Part shown: positions 54,865-62,201 of the stretch, one piece after another
How the letters are laid out: every line of letters begins with the position of its first letter
Position numbering within the stretch: the stretch's first letter is position 1
Assembly: GCF_021474685.1 (NCBI RefSeq)
Contig: NZ_JAKEIT010000007.1
Location: forward strand, 1-64,000
Length of the DNA: 64,000 nt
Source: Tetragenococcus halophilus
GTDB lineage: Bacteria > Bacillota > Bacilli > Lactobacillales > Enterococcaceae
Reading direction: 5' to 3'
Translations under genes and position numbers: made by a program
The notes under the pieces: generated by a model
Database searches by the model: none
What the model was told of the DNA's origin: nothing
The model's input: only the letters and a program-made list of their open reading frames with translations

Positions 54865-55316
54865 TGGAACAATCTATTAAAGAAGAAAATATTTTTTTGA
54901 ATCAAGCGTTAAAAACACAAGATGAGGTATTTCAATTTTTGGCAAAACAGGCAGTAAACGCTGGTATTGCAACAGATGAAAAAGCCGTTTATCAAAAATT
55001 TCTCGATCGAGAAAAAGAAAGTACAACAGGGATGATGGATGGTTTTGCTATCCCTCATGCAAAAGATGAGTCTATCAAAGATGCTGAGGTTATCATTGTT
55101 TATCCGGAGAATGAAATTGAATGGAATAGTATGGATGGCAGTCTTACAAAATATGTGATCGCTTTGTTTGTTCCGGATTCTGAAGCAGGAACGACTCACT
55201 TGAACCTTTTATCTACACTAGCACGTTTATTGATGCGTTCTGAAGTGACGGATAAATTAAAAAATGCTCAATCAGCTTCAGAAATCGCTGAAGTATTGAA
55301 TGAAAATATTGCTTAA
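54864..55316 (+). CDS. PTS fructose-type IIA component
   Basis: A 150-residue IIA protein with phosphorylated His65 in DGFAIPHAKD. Its start codon shares one base with the IIBC stop (TAATG), which indicates translational coupling. Confidence 0.92.
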   Translation: MEQSIKEENIFLNQALKTQDEVFQFLAKQAVNAGIATDEKAVYQKFLDREKESTTGMMDGFAIPHAKDESIKDAEVIIVYPENEIEWNSMDGSLTKYVIALFVPDSEAGTTHLNLLSTLARLLMRSEVTDKLKNAQSASEIAEVLNENIA

Positions 55317-55340
55317 ATTGAAAAAGGAGAGGATTTACGT

Positions 55341-56294
55341 ATGAATAAACAAGAACACTTACAACAACTAATGAATGAAGATGGCGTGATTAGCGCTTTA
55401 GCTATCGACCAAAGAGGCGCAATGAAAAAAATGATCGCGCCTTTCAAAGAAGCTGAAGCTGAGGATATTATTAATTTTAAAAGTCTCGTTTCAACTGAGT
55501 TGACGCCTTATACTTCTTCTATATTGTTAGATCCAGAATATGGCTTGTCTGCAGCAGGGAAAAAAGCAGATACTAGCGGTTTATTACTTGCTTATGAAAA
55601 GTCCGGTTACGATGCAACGACACCAGGTAGACTACCTGATTTATTGGATGTTTGGTCCGTTCATCGCTTGAAAGAAGCGGGTGCAGACGCTTGTAAATTT
55701 TTACTTTATTATGATGTAGATGAAGATGAAGCTATTAATAAGCAAAAGCATGCATTTATTGAACGAATCGGATCAGAATGTATTGCTGAAGACTTGCCGT
55801 TTTTCTTAGAACTTGTTTCTTATGATGCAACCGGTATGGATGTAAAAAGTGCGGAGTATGCAAAAGTTAAACCACATAAAGTTAATGAAATGATGAAAGA
55901 ATTCTCTGCTGAAAAATATCATGTAGACGTATTAAAAGTGGAAGTCCCAGTGAATATGGCTTTTGTTGAAGGTTATAGCTATGGAGAAGTTGTTTACAGT
56001 AAAGAAGAAGCAGCTAATTATTTTGTTGAACAAACAAATGCCACTCATTTACCATTTATCTTCTTAAGCGCTGGGGTATCAGCTGAATTGTTCCGCGATA
56101 CCTTACGATTTGCAAAAGATGCTGGCTCTACTTTCAATGGTGTATTATGTGGCCGAGCAACTTGGGCGGACGGCGTGCCAGTCTTTGTACAAAAGGGCGA
56201 ACAAGCCGCTATCGAATGGCTACAAACCCAAGGAAAACAAAATATTGACGAATTAAATGAAGTATTAAAGGTGACAGCTACACCTATAAAATAA
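55341..56294 (+). CDS. lacD: Tagatose 1,6-bisphosphate aldolase
   Basis: A 317-residue class I aldolase of the LacD family, giving DHAP and glyceraldehyde 3-phosphate. [13 protein letters not shown] near the N-terminus, [15 protein letters not shown] with the likely Schiff-base Lys region, and [12 protein letters not shown] are family blocks. LacD enzymes also accept fructose 1,6-bisphosphate. AAGGAGAGG precedes ATG 55341. It completes a tagatose-type operon: uptake, second phosphorylation and cleavage. The lacAB isomerase genes are absent, so the route begins from a ketohexose, not galactose 6-phosphate. Confidence 0.95.
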   Translation: MNKQEHLQQLMNEDGVISALAIDQRGAMKKMIAPFKEAEAEDIINFKSLVSTELTPYTSSILLDPEYGLSAAGKKADTSGLLLAYEKSGYDATTPGRLPDLLDVWSVHRLKEAGADACKFLLYYDVDEDEAINKQKHAFIERIGSECIAEDLPFFLELVSYDATGMDVKSAEYAKVKPHKVNEMMKEFSAEKYHVDVLKVEVPVNMAFVEGYSYGEVVYSKEEAANYFVEQTNATHLPFIFLSAGVSAELFRDTLRFAKDAGSTFNGVLCGRATWADGVPVFVQKGEQAAIEWLQTQGKQNIDELNEVLKVTATPIK

Positions 56295-56339
56295 AAAAAT
56301 TGGTTACTGTGAGATGAGCTCGTGGTAACCAATTTTTTT
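56293..56339 (+). terminator. lacD operon terminator
   Basis: A 15-bp perfect stem, AAAAAAATTGGTTAC (56293-56307) with GTAACCAATTTTTTT (56325-56339). Confidence 0.94.
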
Positions 56340-56379
56340 ATATTTTCGGTACTGTTGTGATAAACTTTTTAATCAAAAA

Positions 56380-56709
56380 CAAAAAGCAGTAAAAGAATCA
56401 CACTGATTTCTCAGATTACTGTTCTTAAAATGATTTAACCTCATTACTCTTAAATTCCAGTGTTCTTAATGCTTGTTAATCCCATTGTTTTAGCTTTTCT
56501 ACGTTCTTATTTTTTCAAAAAAGAACTTTTTTGTATCAAATAAAGAGGCTAAGAACATTGCTTTTAGAAACTAATGTTCTTAAATAACTTTAATCTCATT
56601 ACTTTCACATTTCATTGTTCCTAATTAGTATAAATCGCACTGCTTTTTGATTTTGTTGTTTATTCTCATAAAATAAATTCCACTATTTTTTGCCTTAATT
56701 ACCAGTTAC
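56380..56709. repeat. Tandem 41-bp repeat array, GTTCTTA family
   Basis: GTTCTTA-like words begin at 56421, 56462 and 56503 (41 and 41 bp), then at 56576, 56617 and 56658 (41 and 41 bp). Between the two blocks lies an inverted segment: TAAGAACATT (from about 56550) pairs with AATGTTCTTA (56572-56581), so direction changes inside the array. Units share TTTAATCTCATTACT and CACTG words. No protein is encoded. The array ends at the antitoxin remnant. Confidence 0.85.
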
Positions 56710-56957
56710 TCATAATTCTTCAAAATCTTTTTTTGAGGGATTATCCATTAGGTCAAAGACATAATTTAAAGCCCCACTTTCCCACAAACAAAGTTCTTCT
56801 TGCATTCTTTTATATTCTCTTTTAGAAAGCATGATAACGCCTTCATTTCCGTTTTGTTATTATTCATTGTAACTTCCAACGGTGTATTTTCTTTGCTTAC
56901 TTTATCAATAGTTTTAAATAAATCTTTTTTAAGTTCTGTTCTTGTCATTGTTTTCAA
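56710..56957 (-). pseudogene. Phd/YefM-type antitoxin, frameshifted
   Basis: The first part (MTRTELKKDLFKTIDKV) is a Phd/YefM N-terminus. At a run of A near 56853 the frame breaks; in the shifted frame GNEGVIMLSKREYKRMQEEL and a C-terminal tail ending at TGA 56710-56712 complete a normal antitoxin of about 80 residues. One lost A explains it. The intact part has AGGAAGG upstream of TTG 56957. No RelE/YoeB-type toxin gene follows, so a former toxin-antitoxin pair has lost its toxin. Confidence 0.8.
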
Positions 56958-57085
56958 TTTAAACACCTTCCTAATATGTATGCTATATGGTAGTAGTTTT
57001 AAAAATGACTACTGCTACTGCTGACTATTTGAGGAATAACGTTAATTATCCATAGAAAGAAAATTGTTTTTGTTAAGACATTTCA

Positions 57086-57132
57086 AGTACAAATATACCA
57101 CATTTTTTAAATAGTAATGGCATATTTGTACT
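57086..57132. repeat. Inverted repeat upstream of the antitoxin remnant
   Basis: AGTACAAATATACCA (57086-57100) pairs with TGGCATATTTGTACT (57118-57132) with one mismatch. It may be an old operator of the antitoxin or part of a small mobile element. Confidence 0.5.
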
Positions 57133-57168
57133 GAATTGAGGATAACATTATGAACAAATTATTCGAGT

Positions 57169-57290
57169 TTAAGAACGTTACTTTTTAAAAACAACGTTCT
57201 TAAGTGTCTTTAATCTCATTACTTTTTACTTCTACTGATCTTAAGTATCGATAGCCACATTGTTTTTTGATTTTGTTGTGCTTATGAGTT
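57169..57290. repeat. Second GTTCTTA-family 41-bp repeat array
   Basis: TTAAGAACGTT (57169-57179) pairs with AACGTTCTTAA (57194-57204). Units then start at 57196 (GTTCTTA), 57237 (GATCTTA) and 57278 (GTGCTTA), each exactly 41 bp apart, with the same TTTAATCTCATTACTTT core as the array at 56.4 kb. Confidence 0.8.
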
Positions 57291-57329
57291 AAAGGGTCTT
57301 GGAACCGTAGTTCCAAGACCCTTTAACTC
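57286..57329. terminator. Perfect 20-bp hairpin after the catalase stump
   Basis: GAGTTAAAGGGTCTTGGAAC (57286-57305) and its exact inverse (57310-57329) enclose the 4-nt loop CGTA. It directly abuts the stop codon of the minus-strand catalase fragment and probably ends that transcript, though the U-run is poor. Confidence 0.8.
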
Positions 57330-57715
57330 TATTTATCCATATTTTGTTGTTGTTCGATAATTTTTCTTCCTTGTTCTACTGTTTTTTCTTTGTCGCCCTG
57401 TGTGTTTCTTAGAGCTTCAGGAGCAGGTGGTGTTTCTTGTTCTTGGCCTTGGGCTACTGGATTTTCTTCATACTTGAATTTTTCACCATCTTTGGCAGTT
57501 TTTCCTTCCAAGAATTCACGAGATGCTTCACCTTCAGAGAAGTTCATCAAGGTATGACTAAATTCTGTATGTTGTAAATCTTTAGTACCGTGTGGAACAA
57601 CAACACCGTAGTTTTCTTCTAATTCTTCTTGGGCTTGTATGAATTGTAATTGATGTTGGGTTTCACGTGCCATTAAGTAACTTAACATATCGCGGATACC
57701 TTTATCTTTTGTCAT
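57329..57715 (-). pseudogene. Manganese catalase, C-terminal fragment
   Basis: 128 codons read as the C-terminal part of a dimanganese catalase: DKGIRDMLSYLMARETQHQ, then the acidic tail. The N-terminal two thirds, which carry most of the metal-ligand Glu and His residues, are absent. The frame begins at the right end of the IS200/IS605 element, and no catalase N-terminus is found on its other side. A normal family member has about 270-300 residues, so this cannot be an active enzyme. Confidence 0.82.
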
Positions 57716-57731
57716 GTGATATGAACTACAT

Positions 57732-57806
57732 CGTTACTAAAGTAACGAGTTTCTAGGAACACTCAGGACTTGATTTGTTTATCTCAAAACAAATCAGCGG
57801 TCTAAG
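57732..57806 (-). ncRNA. Right-end hairpins, possible 3' part of TnpB omega RNA
   Basis: CGTTACT-AA-AGTAACG (57732-57747) and GATTTGTTT...AAACAAATC (57772-57795) are two hairpins between the tnpB stop and the catalase fragment. In IS200/IS605 elements the TnpB guide (omega) RNA is transcribed from the 3' end of tnpB through the right end, with the guide taken from flanking DNA. The RNA itself is inferred. Confidence 0.4.
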
Positions 57807-58946
57807 CTATTTAACTAAGGCTTGTTTCAAGCCAATATTTCTTATGTTTTCTGCTGCATTAATATCTCTATCGTGATTTGTATGACAGGATGGACATGTC
57901 CAATGTCGAATAGCCAATGGCTTCTTGCCACTATCATAGCCACAGTTTGAACAATATTGCGACGTTTTATATGGGTTCACACAGAGAAGTTGCTTCCCGT
58001 ATATCTCACATTTATACGTTAGAACATCCCTAAGCAAACGCCATGATTGCGACGCAATACTGCGCGCCAACTTATGATCCTTTAATAGGTTTGATGTTTT
58101 CAAATCTTCAACCACGATGACATCATAGGTTTCGACAAGCTCCGTCGTAACTTTATGAATGTAATCCTTACGTTTATTCGCGATTTTTTCATGGATTCGT
58201 GCCACTTGTTGGCGTGCTTTTTGATAATTTTTGGCGTCTTTTAAATCAAAGCCTGCAGCTTTGGCTTTCTCGCGTCGTCTCGCCATACGTTTTTCCCAGT
58301 AATGTAATTGTTTTTGATATTTTAAATGTAATTTTTGTGAAGGGTATTTGTGTCCGGCAGACGTAATCGCAAAATCTGAGACACCTAAGTCAATGCCTAC
58401 GGTTTTCCCTGTTTTGGCTAGCACTTGATTTTCGCTTGCAACCAAAATAGAAATAGTGTATTTACCGCTAGCTCGTTGTTTCACCGTCACCGATTGAATC
58501 CGTTCATTTTCGATGTGTCGCACACTGGGTTTACACTTTACCCAACCTAATTTAGGTAACTTGATATACCTTTGATTAGGGTTGAATCGAATATTCTGCC
58601 CTCGAATCGTACTTAGATAAGACTGTTGATGCTTTTTTGATTTGAATTTAGGATAGCGGCAAAAACCTTTAAAGAAACGTTCGAAGGTTTCAGACAATCT
58701 TTTGACTGAACATTGAATCGCCACACTATCCACGTCTTTAAGCCAAGCGTATTCACGTTTTAACTGAGGGATTAGCGATGATAATCTTGCATAAGAAAGC
58801 ATTTTTAAGGTTTTATTGTTTTGGTAACGTTCGTTCAACATCCCTAACATTTGGTTCCAAATAAATCTTGTATGGCCAAAAGTCATTTGTATAATGTCGG
58901 CTTGTTGTTGATTGGGATAAATCTTACATTCAATGCCTTTATACAC
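57807..58946 (-). CDS. tnpB: TnpB, RNA-guided RuvC nuclease of an IS605-type element
   Basis: A 379-residue TnpB. RuvC catalytic residues are Asp186 (VGIDLGVSD), Glu280 (VVEDLK) and Asp361 (HDRDINAA). The zinc ribbon is CSNC (332-335) and CPSC (351-354). The N-terminal wedge/helical part is complete. The start is GTG 58946, preceded by GGAGGTGAA. TnpB uses an omega RNA to cut target DNA next to a short motif, helping the element persist. All key residues are intact although the partner transposase TnpA is destroyed. Confidence 0.95.
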   Translation of the reverse strand: MYKGIECKIYPNQQQADIIQMTFGHTRFIWNQMLGMLNERYQNNKTLKMLSYARLSSLIPQLKREYAWLKDVDSVAIQCSVKRLSETFERFFKGFCRYPKFKSKKHQQSYLSTIRGQNIRFNPNQRYIKLPKLGWVKCKPSVRHIENERIQSVTVKQRASGKYTISILVASENQVLAKTGKTVGIDLGVSDFAITSAGHKYPSQKLHLKYQKQLHYWEKRMARRREKAKAAGFDLKDAKNYQKARQQVARIHEKIANKRKDYIHKVTTELVETYDVIVVEDLKTSNLLKDHKLARSIASQSWRLLRDVLTYKCEIYGKQLLCVNPYKTSQYCSNCGYDSGKKPLAIRHWTCPSCHTNHDRDINAAENIRNIGLKQALVK

Positions 58947-59036
58947 TTATTTCACCTCCTTCATTCTACATCAATTATAACACATATTGTTAATACATTC
59001 ACATGCATTAGTAATATAAGTCATTAAGAGGAGTAC

Positions 59037-59292
59037 ATGCGTTATTAAAAACAAGAATAAATATCTATGATTTTCATATTCAGCTTGTATGGGGAACAAA
59101 ATATCGGGCAAAAGTCGCTCGGCTCGTGAATGGTTTAAACAATATTCCAGGGCTAAAGAAGAGTTATGGAATGGGCACTTAGGGTCACCGAGTTTTTTCA
59201 AGTCGACACTCGACGATAGGTCAAAAGATGCTGTAGAAAAAATATATACAAAACAACTCACAGAATACAATGAAGGTTGCCCTAGAAAATAG
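59037..59292 (+). pseudogene. TnpA (Y1 HUH transposase) remnant
   Basis: An N-terminal piece (IYDFHIQLVWGTKYRAKVARL) and a C-terminal piece (EELWNGHLGSPSFF and following) of an IS200/IS605 TnpA are joined in different frames. The HUH motif and the middle of the roughly 150-residue protein are missing. The first codons after ATG 59037 also break into stops. It is divergent from tnpB and cannot act. Confidence 0.8.
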
Positions 59293-59375
59293 TTCATTTC
59301 GAGATTCAAATACCGAGTGTTCTCATTTGTCGACCTCTAATAAAAAATTTTTGTTTTCTTAATAAACAGCTATAT

Positions 59376-59413
59376 AGAAAGCGATTGCAAGCTAGTTTCC
59401 CTTATGCTATACT
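59376..59413 (+). promoter_or_regulatory. Promoter overlapped by a cre site
   Basis: AGAAAGCGATTGCA (59376-59389) is cre-like and overlaps the -35 box TTGCAA (59385-59390). The -10 box TATACT (59408-59413) follows after 17 bp with an extended TG. Binding of CcpA would block RNA polymerase, so the PTS IIC gene behind it should be glucose-repressed. Confidence 0.75.
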
Positions 59414-59465
59414 TTTTGAGAATTATAAGCTTTTATTTTATTTTGTGGGGAAGAAGGGTTGTCTT

Positions 59466-60800
59466 ATGTCAAATAATAATTCTGATGGTGGTTTTGTAGA
59501 AAAACATTTAATGCCCATTGCGGTAAAGCTTAGTGTTTTTAAACCATTAGTTGCAATACGTGATGGTATTATTGTTGCTATGCCATTAATTATCATTGGT
59601 TCATTATTTTTAATTCTAGGTAGTTTTCCAGTTGAAGCTTGGACAAACTGGTTGGAAAATACAGTCATTAATGGTGTATCCATTGCTGATGTTTTCACTA
59701 AGATTACTAATGGCTCTTTTGGGTTGTTAGGCTTAATAGGTTGTTTTGGTGTAGCTTCTAGTTACTCCGAGCAACATAATACTGACGGCAAATCTGCTGG
59801 TGTGATTGCAGTAGCTGCATTTTTTATAGTAACACCCAGTATTTTTACTGGCGGGGAAACACCTTTGGAAGGTATGCCTTATGATTATTTGGGAAGTCAA
59901 GGACTTTTTATAGCGATTGTTATTGGACTGATTTCAGGTGGTATTTTCCAATGGTTTATTAATCATGATATTCGAATAAAAATGCCTGAAGCAGTTCCGC
60001 CCGCTGTTTCTTCTAGTTTTAGTGCACTAATCCCTGGAGCTGTAGTTATTTCTCTTTTTGGAGCAATATACGCAATTTTTGCTTGGGCTGATTGGGGAAA
60101 TATTCATGAGTTGATCATGAACGTATTATCCGGACCATTGAGTTTGTTAGCGGACACGCTTCCTGGAACGATCATTGCGGTTATGCTTAATAGTCTTTTC
60201 TGGTTTGTAGGTATTCATGGAGCGAATGTTATTAATAATATTATTTTGCCCGTTTGGTTAATGAATACTGATGCTAACCGTCAGTTGTTTGCAGAAGGCA
60301 ATTTGGATTTGGAACATGGACATATTATTACACAACCATTCATTGATAACTTTGTATTTATGGGCGGCGGTGGAGCTACTTTGGGCCTCGTTATTGCAGT
60401 GGCTATTTTAGTCGCAATGAGGAAAGCAAGCAAACAAATGAAAACATTGGCACCATTGACAGTTACCCCAGGGATTTTTAACATTAACGAGCCGACGATG
60501 TTTGGTATGCCAATTGTTTTAAATATGAGTTTAATTATCCCGTTTATTTTGGCACCAGTAGTTAATGCGATTACGACCTATACGGCAATGTCATTAGAAT
60601 TGGTACCACTTTCTACGGGAGCAGTAGTTCCTTGGACAATGCCGCCGATACTTTCGGGCTTTTTAGCTACTAGTAGTGTAGCTGGTGCAGTCTTGCAAGG
60701 GGTTAATTTAATTATTGACATTTTAATCTATTTGCCGTTTGTATCAACATTTAACAAGCAATTACGTTTAGAAGAAGCAGGAGAACTTACAGAAGAATAA
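59466..60800 (+). CDS. PTS cellobiose-type IIC permease
   Basis: A 444-residue IIC of the lactose/cellobiose family, with about ten membrane segments. RDGIIVAMPLIIIGSLFLIL, GIHGANVINNIILPVW, the TQPFIDNFVFMGGGGATLGL sugar-site region and TPGIFNINEPTMFGMPI are signature blocks. The matching IIA and IIB genes are not here and must be supplied from elsewhere in the genome. The start is ATG 59466 after GAAGAAGGG; a longer frame reaches into the promoter. It is followed after 18 bp by a conserved partner gene. Confidence 0.9.
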   Translation: MSNNNSDGGFVEKHLMPIAVKLSVFKPLVAIRDGIIVAMPLIIIGSLFLILGSFPVEAWTNWLENTVINGVSIADVFTKITNGSFGLLGLIGCFGVASSYSEQHNTDGKSAGVIAVAAFFIVTPSIFTGGETPLEGMPYDYLGSQGLFIAIVIGLISGGIFQWFINHDIRIKMPEAVPPAVSSSFSALIPGAVVISLFGAIYAIFAWADWGNIHELIMNVLSGPLSLLADTLPGTIIAVMLNSLFWFVGIHGANVINNIILPVWLMNTDANRQLFAEGNLDLEHGHIITQPFIDNFVFMGGGGATLGLVIAVAILVAMRKASKQMKTLAPLTVTPGIFNINEPTMFGMPIVLNMSLIIPFILAPVVNAITTYTAMSLELVPLSTGAVVPWTMPPILSGFLATSSVAGAVLQGVNLIIDILIYLPFVSTFNKQLRLEEAGELTEE

Positions 60801-60818
60801 AAATGGAGGTAAGAATTT

Positions 60819-61748
60819 ATGGTAAAAAGACTAATTAGCGCAGATACTAGCGATGTACTAAAAATGAATGGCGCTGAATTAAAACAAAGTATAAAAGCTA
60901 GCGAAGGAAGAGTAATTGCAAGTGAAAATGTGGTAGTTCATGAAGCTATCGACGGTTTGACAACTTCAGAGCTTGCGGCAGCGTTTGGCGCTGATTTGAT
61001 TTTATTGAATGCTTTAGATGTACTTGAACCTGTAATATTAGGGCTATATCCAGGGGAAGAAACGTTAGCTACAGCTAAACCACACTATGATAAAAAGAGC
61101 ATTCGTCGGTTACAAGAATTAGTGGGGCGACCCATTGGAGTCAATCTTGAACCAGTTGACCTGGATGCGAAAATGGCAGAAGACCGTTTAGAAATACCAC
61201 AAGGACGCAGGGCAAGTGCTGAGACTTTAAAAGAAGCTGAAAACTTAGGGCTTAATTTTATTGTCTTGACAGGAAATCCAGGAACTGGAGTCACCAATGC
61301 TCAGATTGCTAAAAATGTTAAAGTCGCAAAAGAGAACTTCAACGGTTTAATTATTGCAGGAAAAATGCACGGTGCAGGCGTAGATGAACCAGTTGTTAGT
61401 AAAGAAGCTGCGGAAACATTTTTAGATGCTGGCGCTGATGTACTTCTAGTACCAGCTGTTGGGACAGTTCCAGGACTAGACGAAACAGAGTTAAAAGAAA
61501 TCGTTCATTTAACTCATAATCGTGGTGGTTTAGTGATGAGTACTATTGGCACTAGCCAAGAAGGTAGCGGGTCTAGTTATCTGGAAAATATCGCTATTCG
61601 CAATAAGATATGTGGTGTTGATATTCAGCATATTGGCGATGCTGCATGGGGAATTCAATCGCCGTTTGAAAATATTTATGCTTTAAGCAAAGCGATTCGT
61701 GGTGAACGTCACACCATTCAACGTATGGCACGTTCTATTAATCGTTAA
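60819..61748 (+). CDS. TIM-barrel-like protein of the PTS IIC operon
   Basis: A 309-residue protein with a TIM-barrel-like pattern (AFGADLILLNALDV, GRPIGVNLEPVD, IVLTGNPGTGVTN, GADVLLVPAVGTVPG). From memory, relatives are encoded beside cellobiose-type PTS IIC genes and have been called haloacid dehalogenase-like or PEP mutase-like without biochemical proof; no HAD DxDx(T/V) motif is visible. GGAGGTAAG precedes ATG 60819. It probably handles the phosphorylated sugar or its aglycone. Confidence 0.65.
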   Translation: MVKRLISADTSDVLKMNGAELKQSIKASEGRVIASENVVVHEAIDGLTTSELAAAFGADLILLNALDVLEPVILGLYPGEETLATAKPHYDKKSIRRLQELVGRPIGVNLEPVDLDAKMAEDRLEIPQGRRASAETLKEAENLGLNFIVLTGNPGTGVTNAQIAKNVKVAKENFNGLIIAGKMHGAGVDEPVVSKEAAETFLDAGADVLLVPAVGTVPGLDETELKEIVHLTHNRGGLVMSTIGTSQEGSGSSYLENIAIRNKICGVDIQHIGDAAWGIQSPFENIYALSKAIRGERHTIQRMARSINR

Positions 61749-61754
61749 ATTTAT

Positions 61755-61806
61755 AAAATAGGATGAAAGGAAAAGAAACAATTTTCTTTCATCCTATTTT
61801 ATTTTT
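61755..61806 (+). terminator. Terminator of the PTS IIC operon
   Basis: A 15-bp perfect stem, AAAATAGGATGAAAG (61755-61769) with CTTTCATCCTATTTT (61786-61800), then ATTTTTC. Confidence 0.93.
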
Positions 61807-61871
61807 CTCATAGTATTATGCCGTCAACCATGATATACTCCTATTTAAAATAACTGAAAGAGGGTATGACA

Positions 61872-62144
61872 ATGAACTTAGAAGAGGCAAGAAAACTGAT
61901 TGATCAAGCAGATAAGGAGCTCGTTCCTTTGATTGAACAACGAATGAATGCGGTAGTGGAAGTGGGGAAATATAAAAAAGAACATAATATGCCAGTTTTA
62001 GATGAAAATCGCGAAAAGGCTGTCTTAGATAAAATCGCTTCTTATACTGAAAACAAAGACTTTGAAGATTCGGTACGTAAAATTTTTCAGGCAATTATGG
62101 ATACGACAAAAGAATATCAACAGGACAAAATTATTGATCAATAA
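61872..62144 (+). CDS. Chorismate mutase, AroQ type
   Basis: A 90-residue all-helical chorismate mutase, which converts chorismate to prephenate for Phe/Tyr synthesis. The first helix shows EEARKLIDQADKELVPLIEQRM; the second has VVEVGKYKKEHNMPV with the catalytic Lys, then R near residue 48. The length equals a monofunctional AroQ domain. The start is ATG 61872, 7 nt after GAGGG; ATG 61866 almost touches that site. The adjacent SLC13 transporter may be cotranscribed. Confidence 0.9.
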   Translation: MNLEEARKLIDQADKELVPLIEQRMNAVVEVGKYKKEHNMPVLDENREKAVLDKIASYTENKDFEDSVRKIFQAIMDTTKEYQQDKIIDQ

Positions 62145-62201
62145 TAAAGTTAGATAACAATTTGTAGTAATGTAATTTATCTGAAAGAAGTTGGAGTTTT
62201 T

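Larger units (their letters stand above)
57716..59330. mobile_element. IS200/IS605-family element, tnpA-defective
   Basis: The element carries divergent tnpB (minus, intact) and tnpA (plus, broken), as in IS605/IS608. The right end lies after the tnpB stop, next to the catalase fragment, with two hairpins (57732-57747 and 57772-57795) and no terminal inverted repeats, as expected for this group. The left end is placed near 59.33 kb, after the tnpA stop, by position only. Exact tips cannot be fixed by eye. Confidence 0.75.

Noticed and set aside
58971-59309. Minus-strand 112-codon open frame opposite the tnpA remnant
   Set aside because: The plus strand is recognisable tnpA sequence; the minus frame matches nothing and lacks a ribosome binding site.
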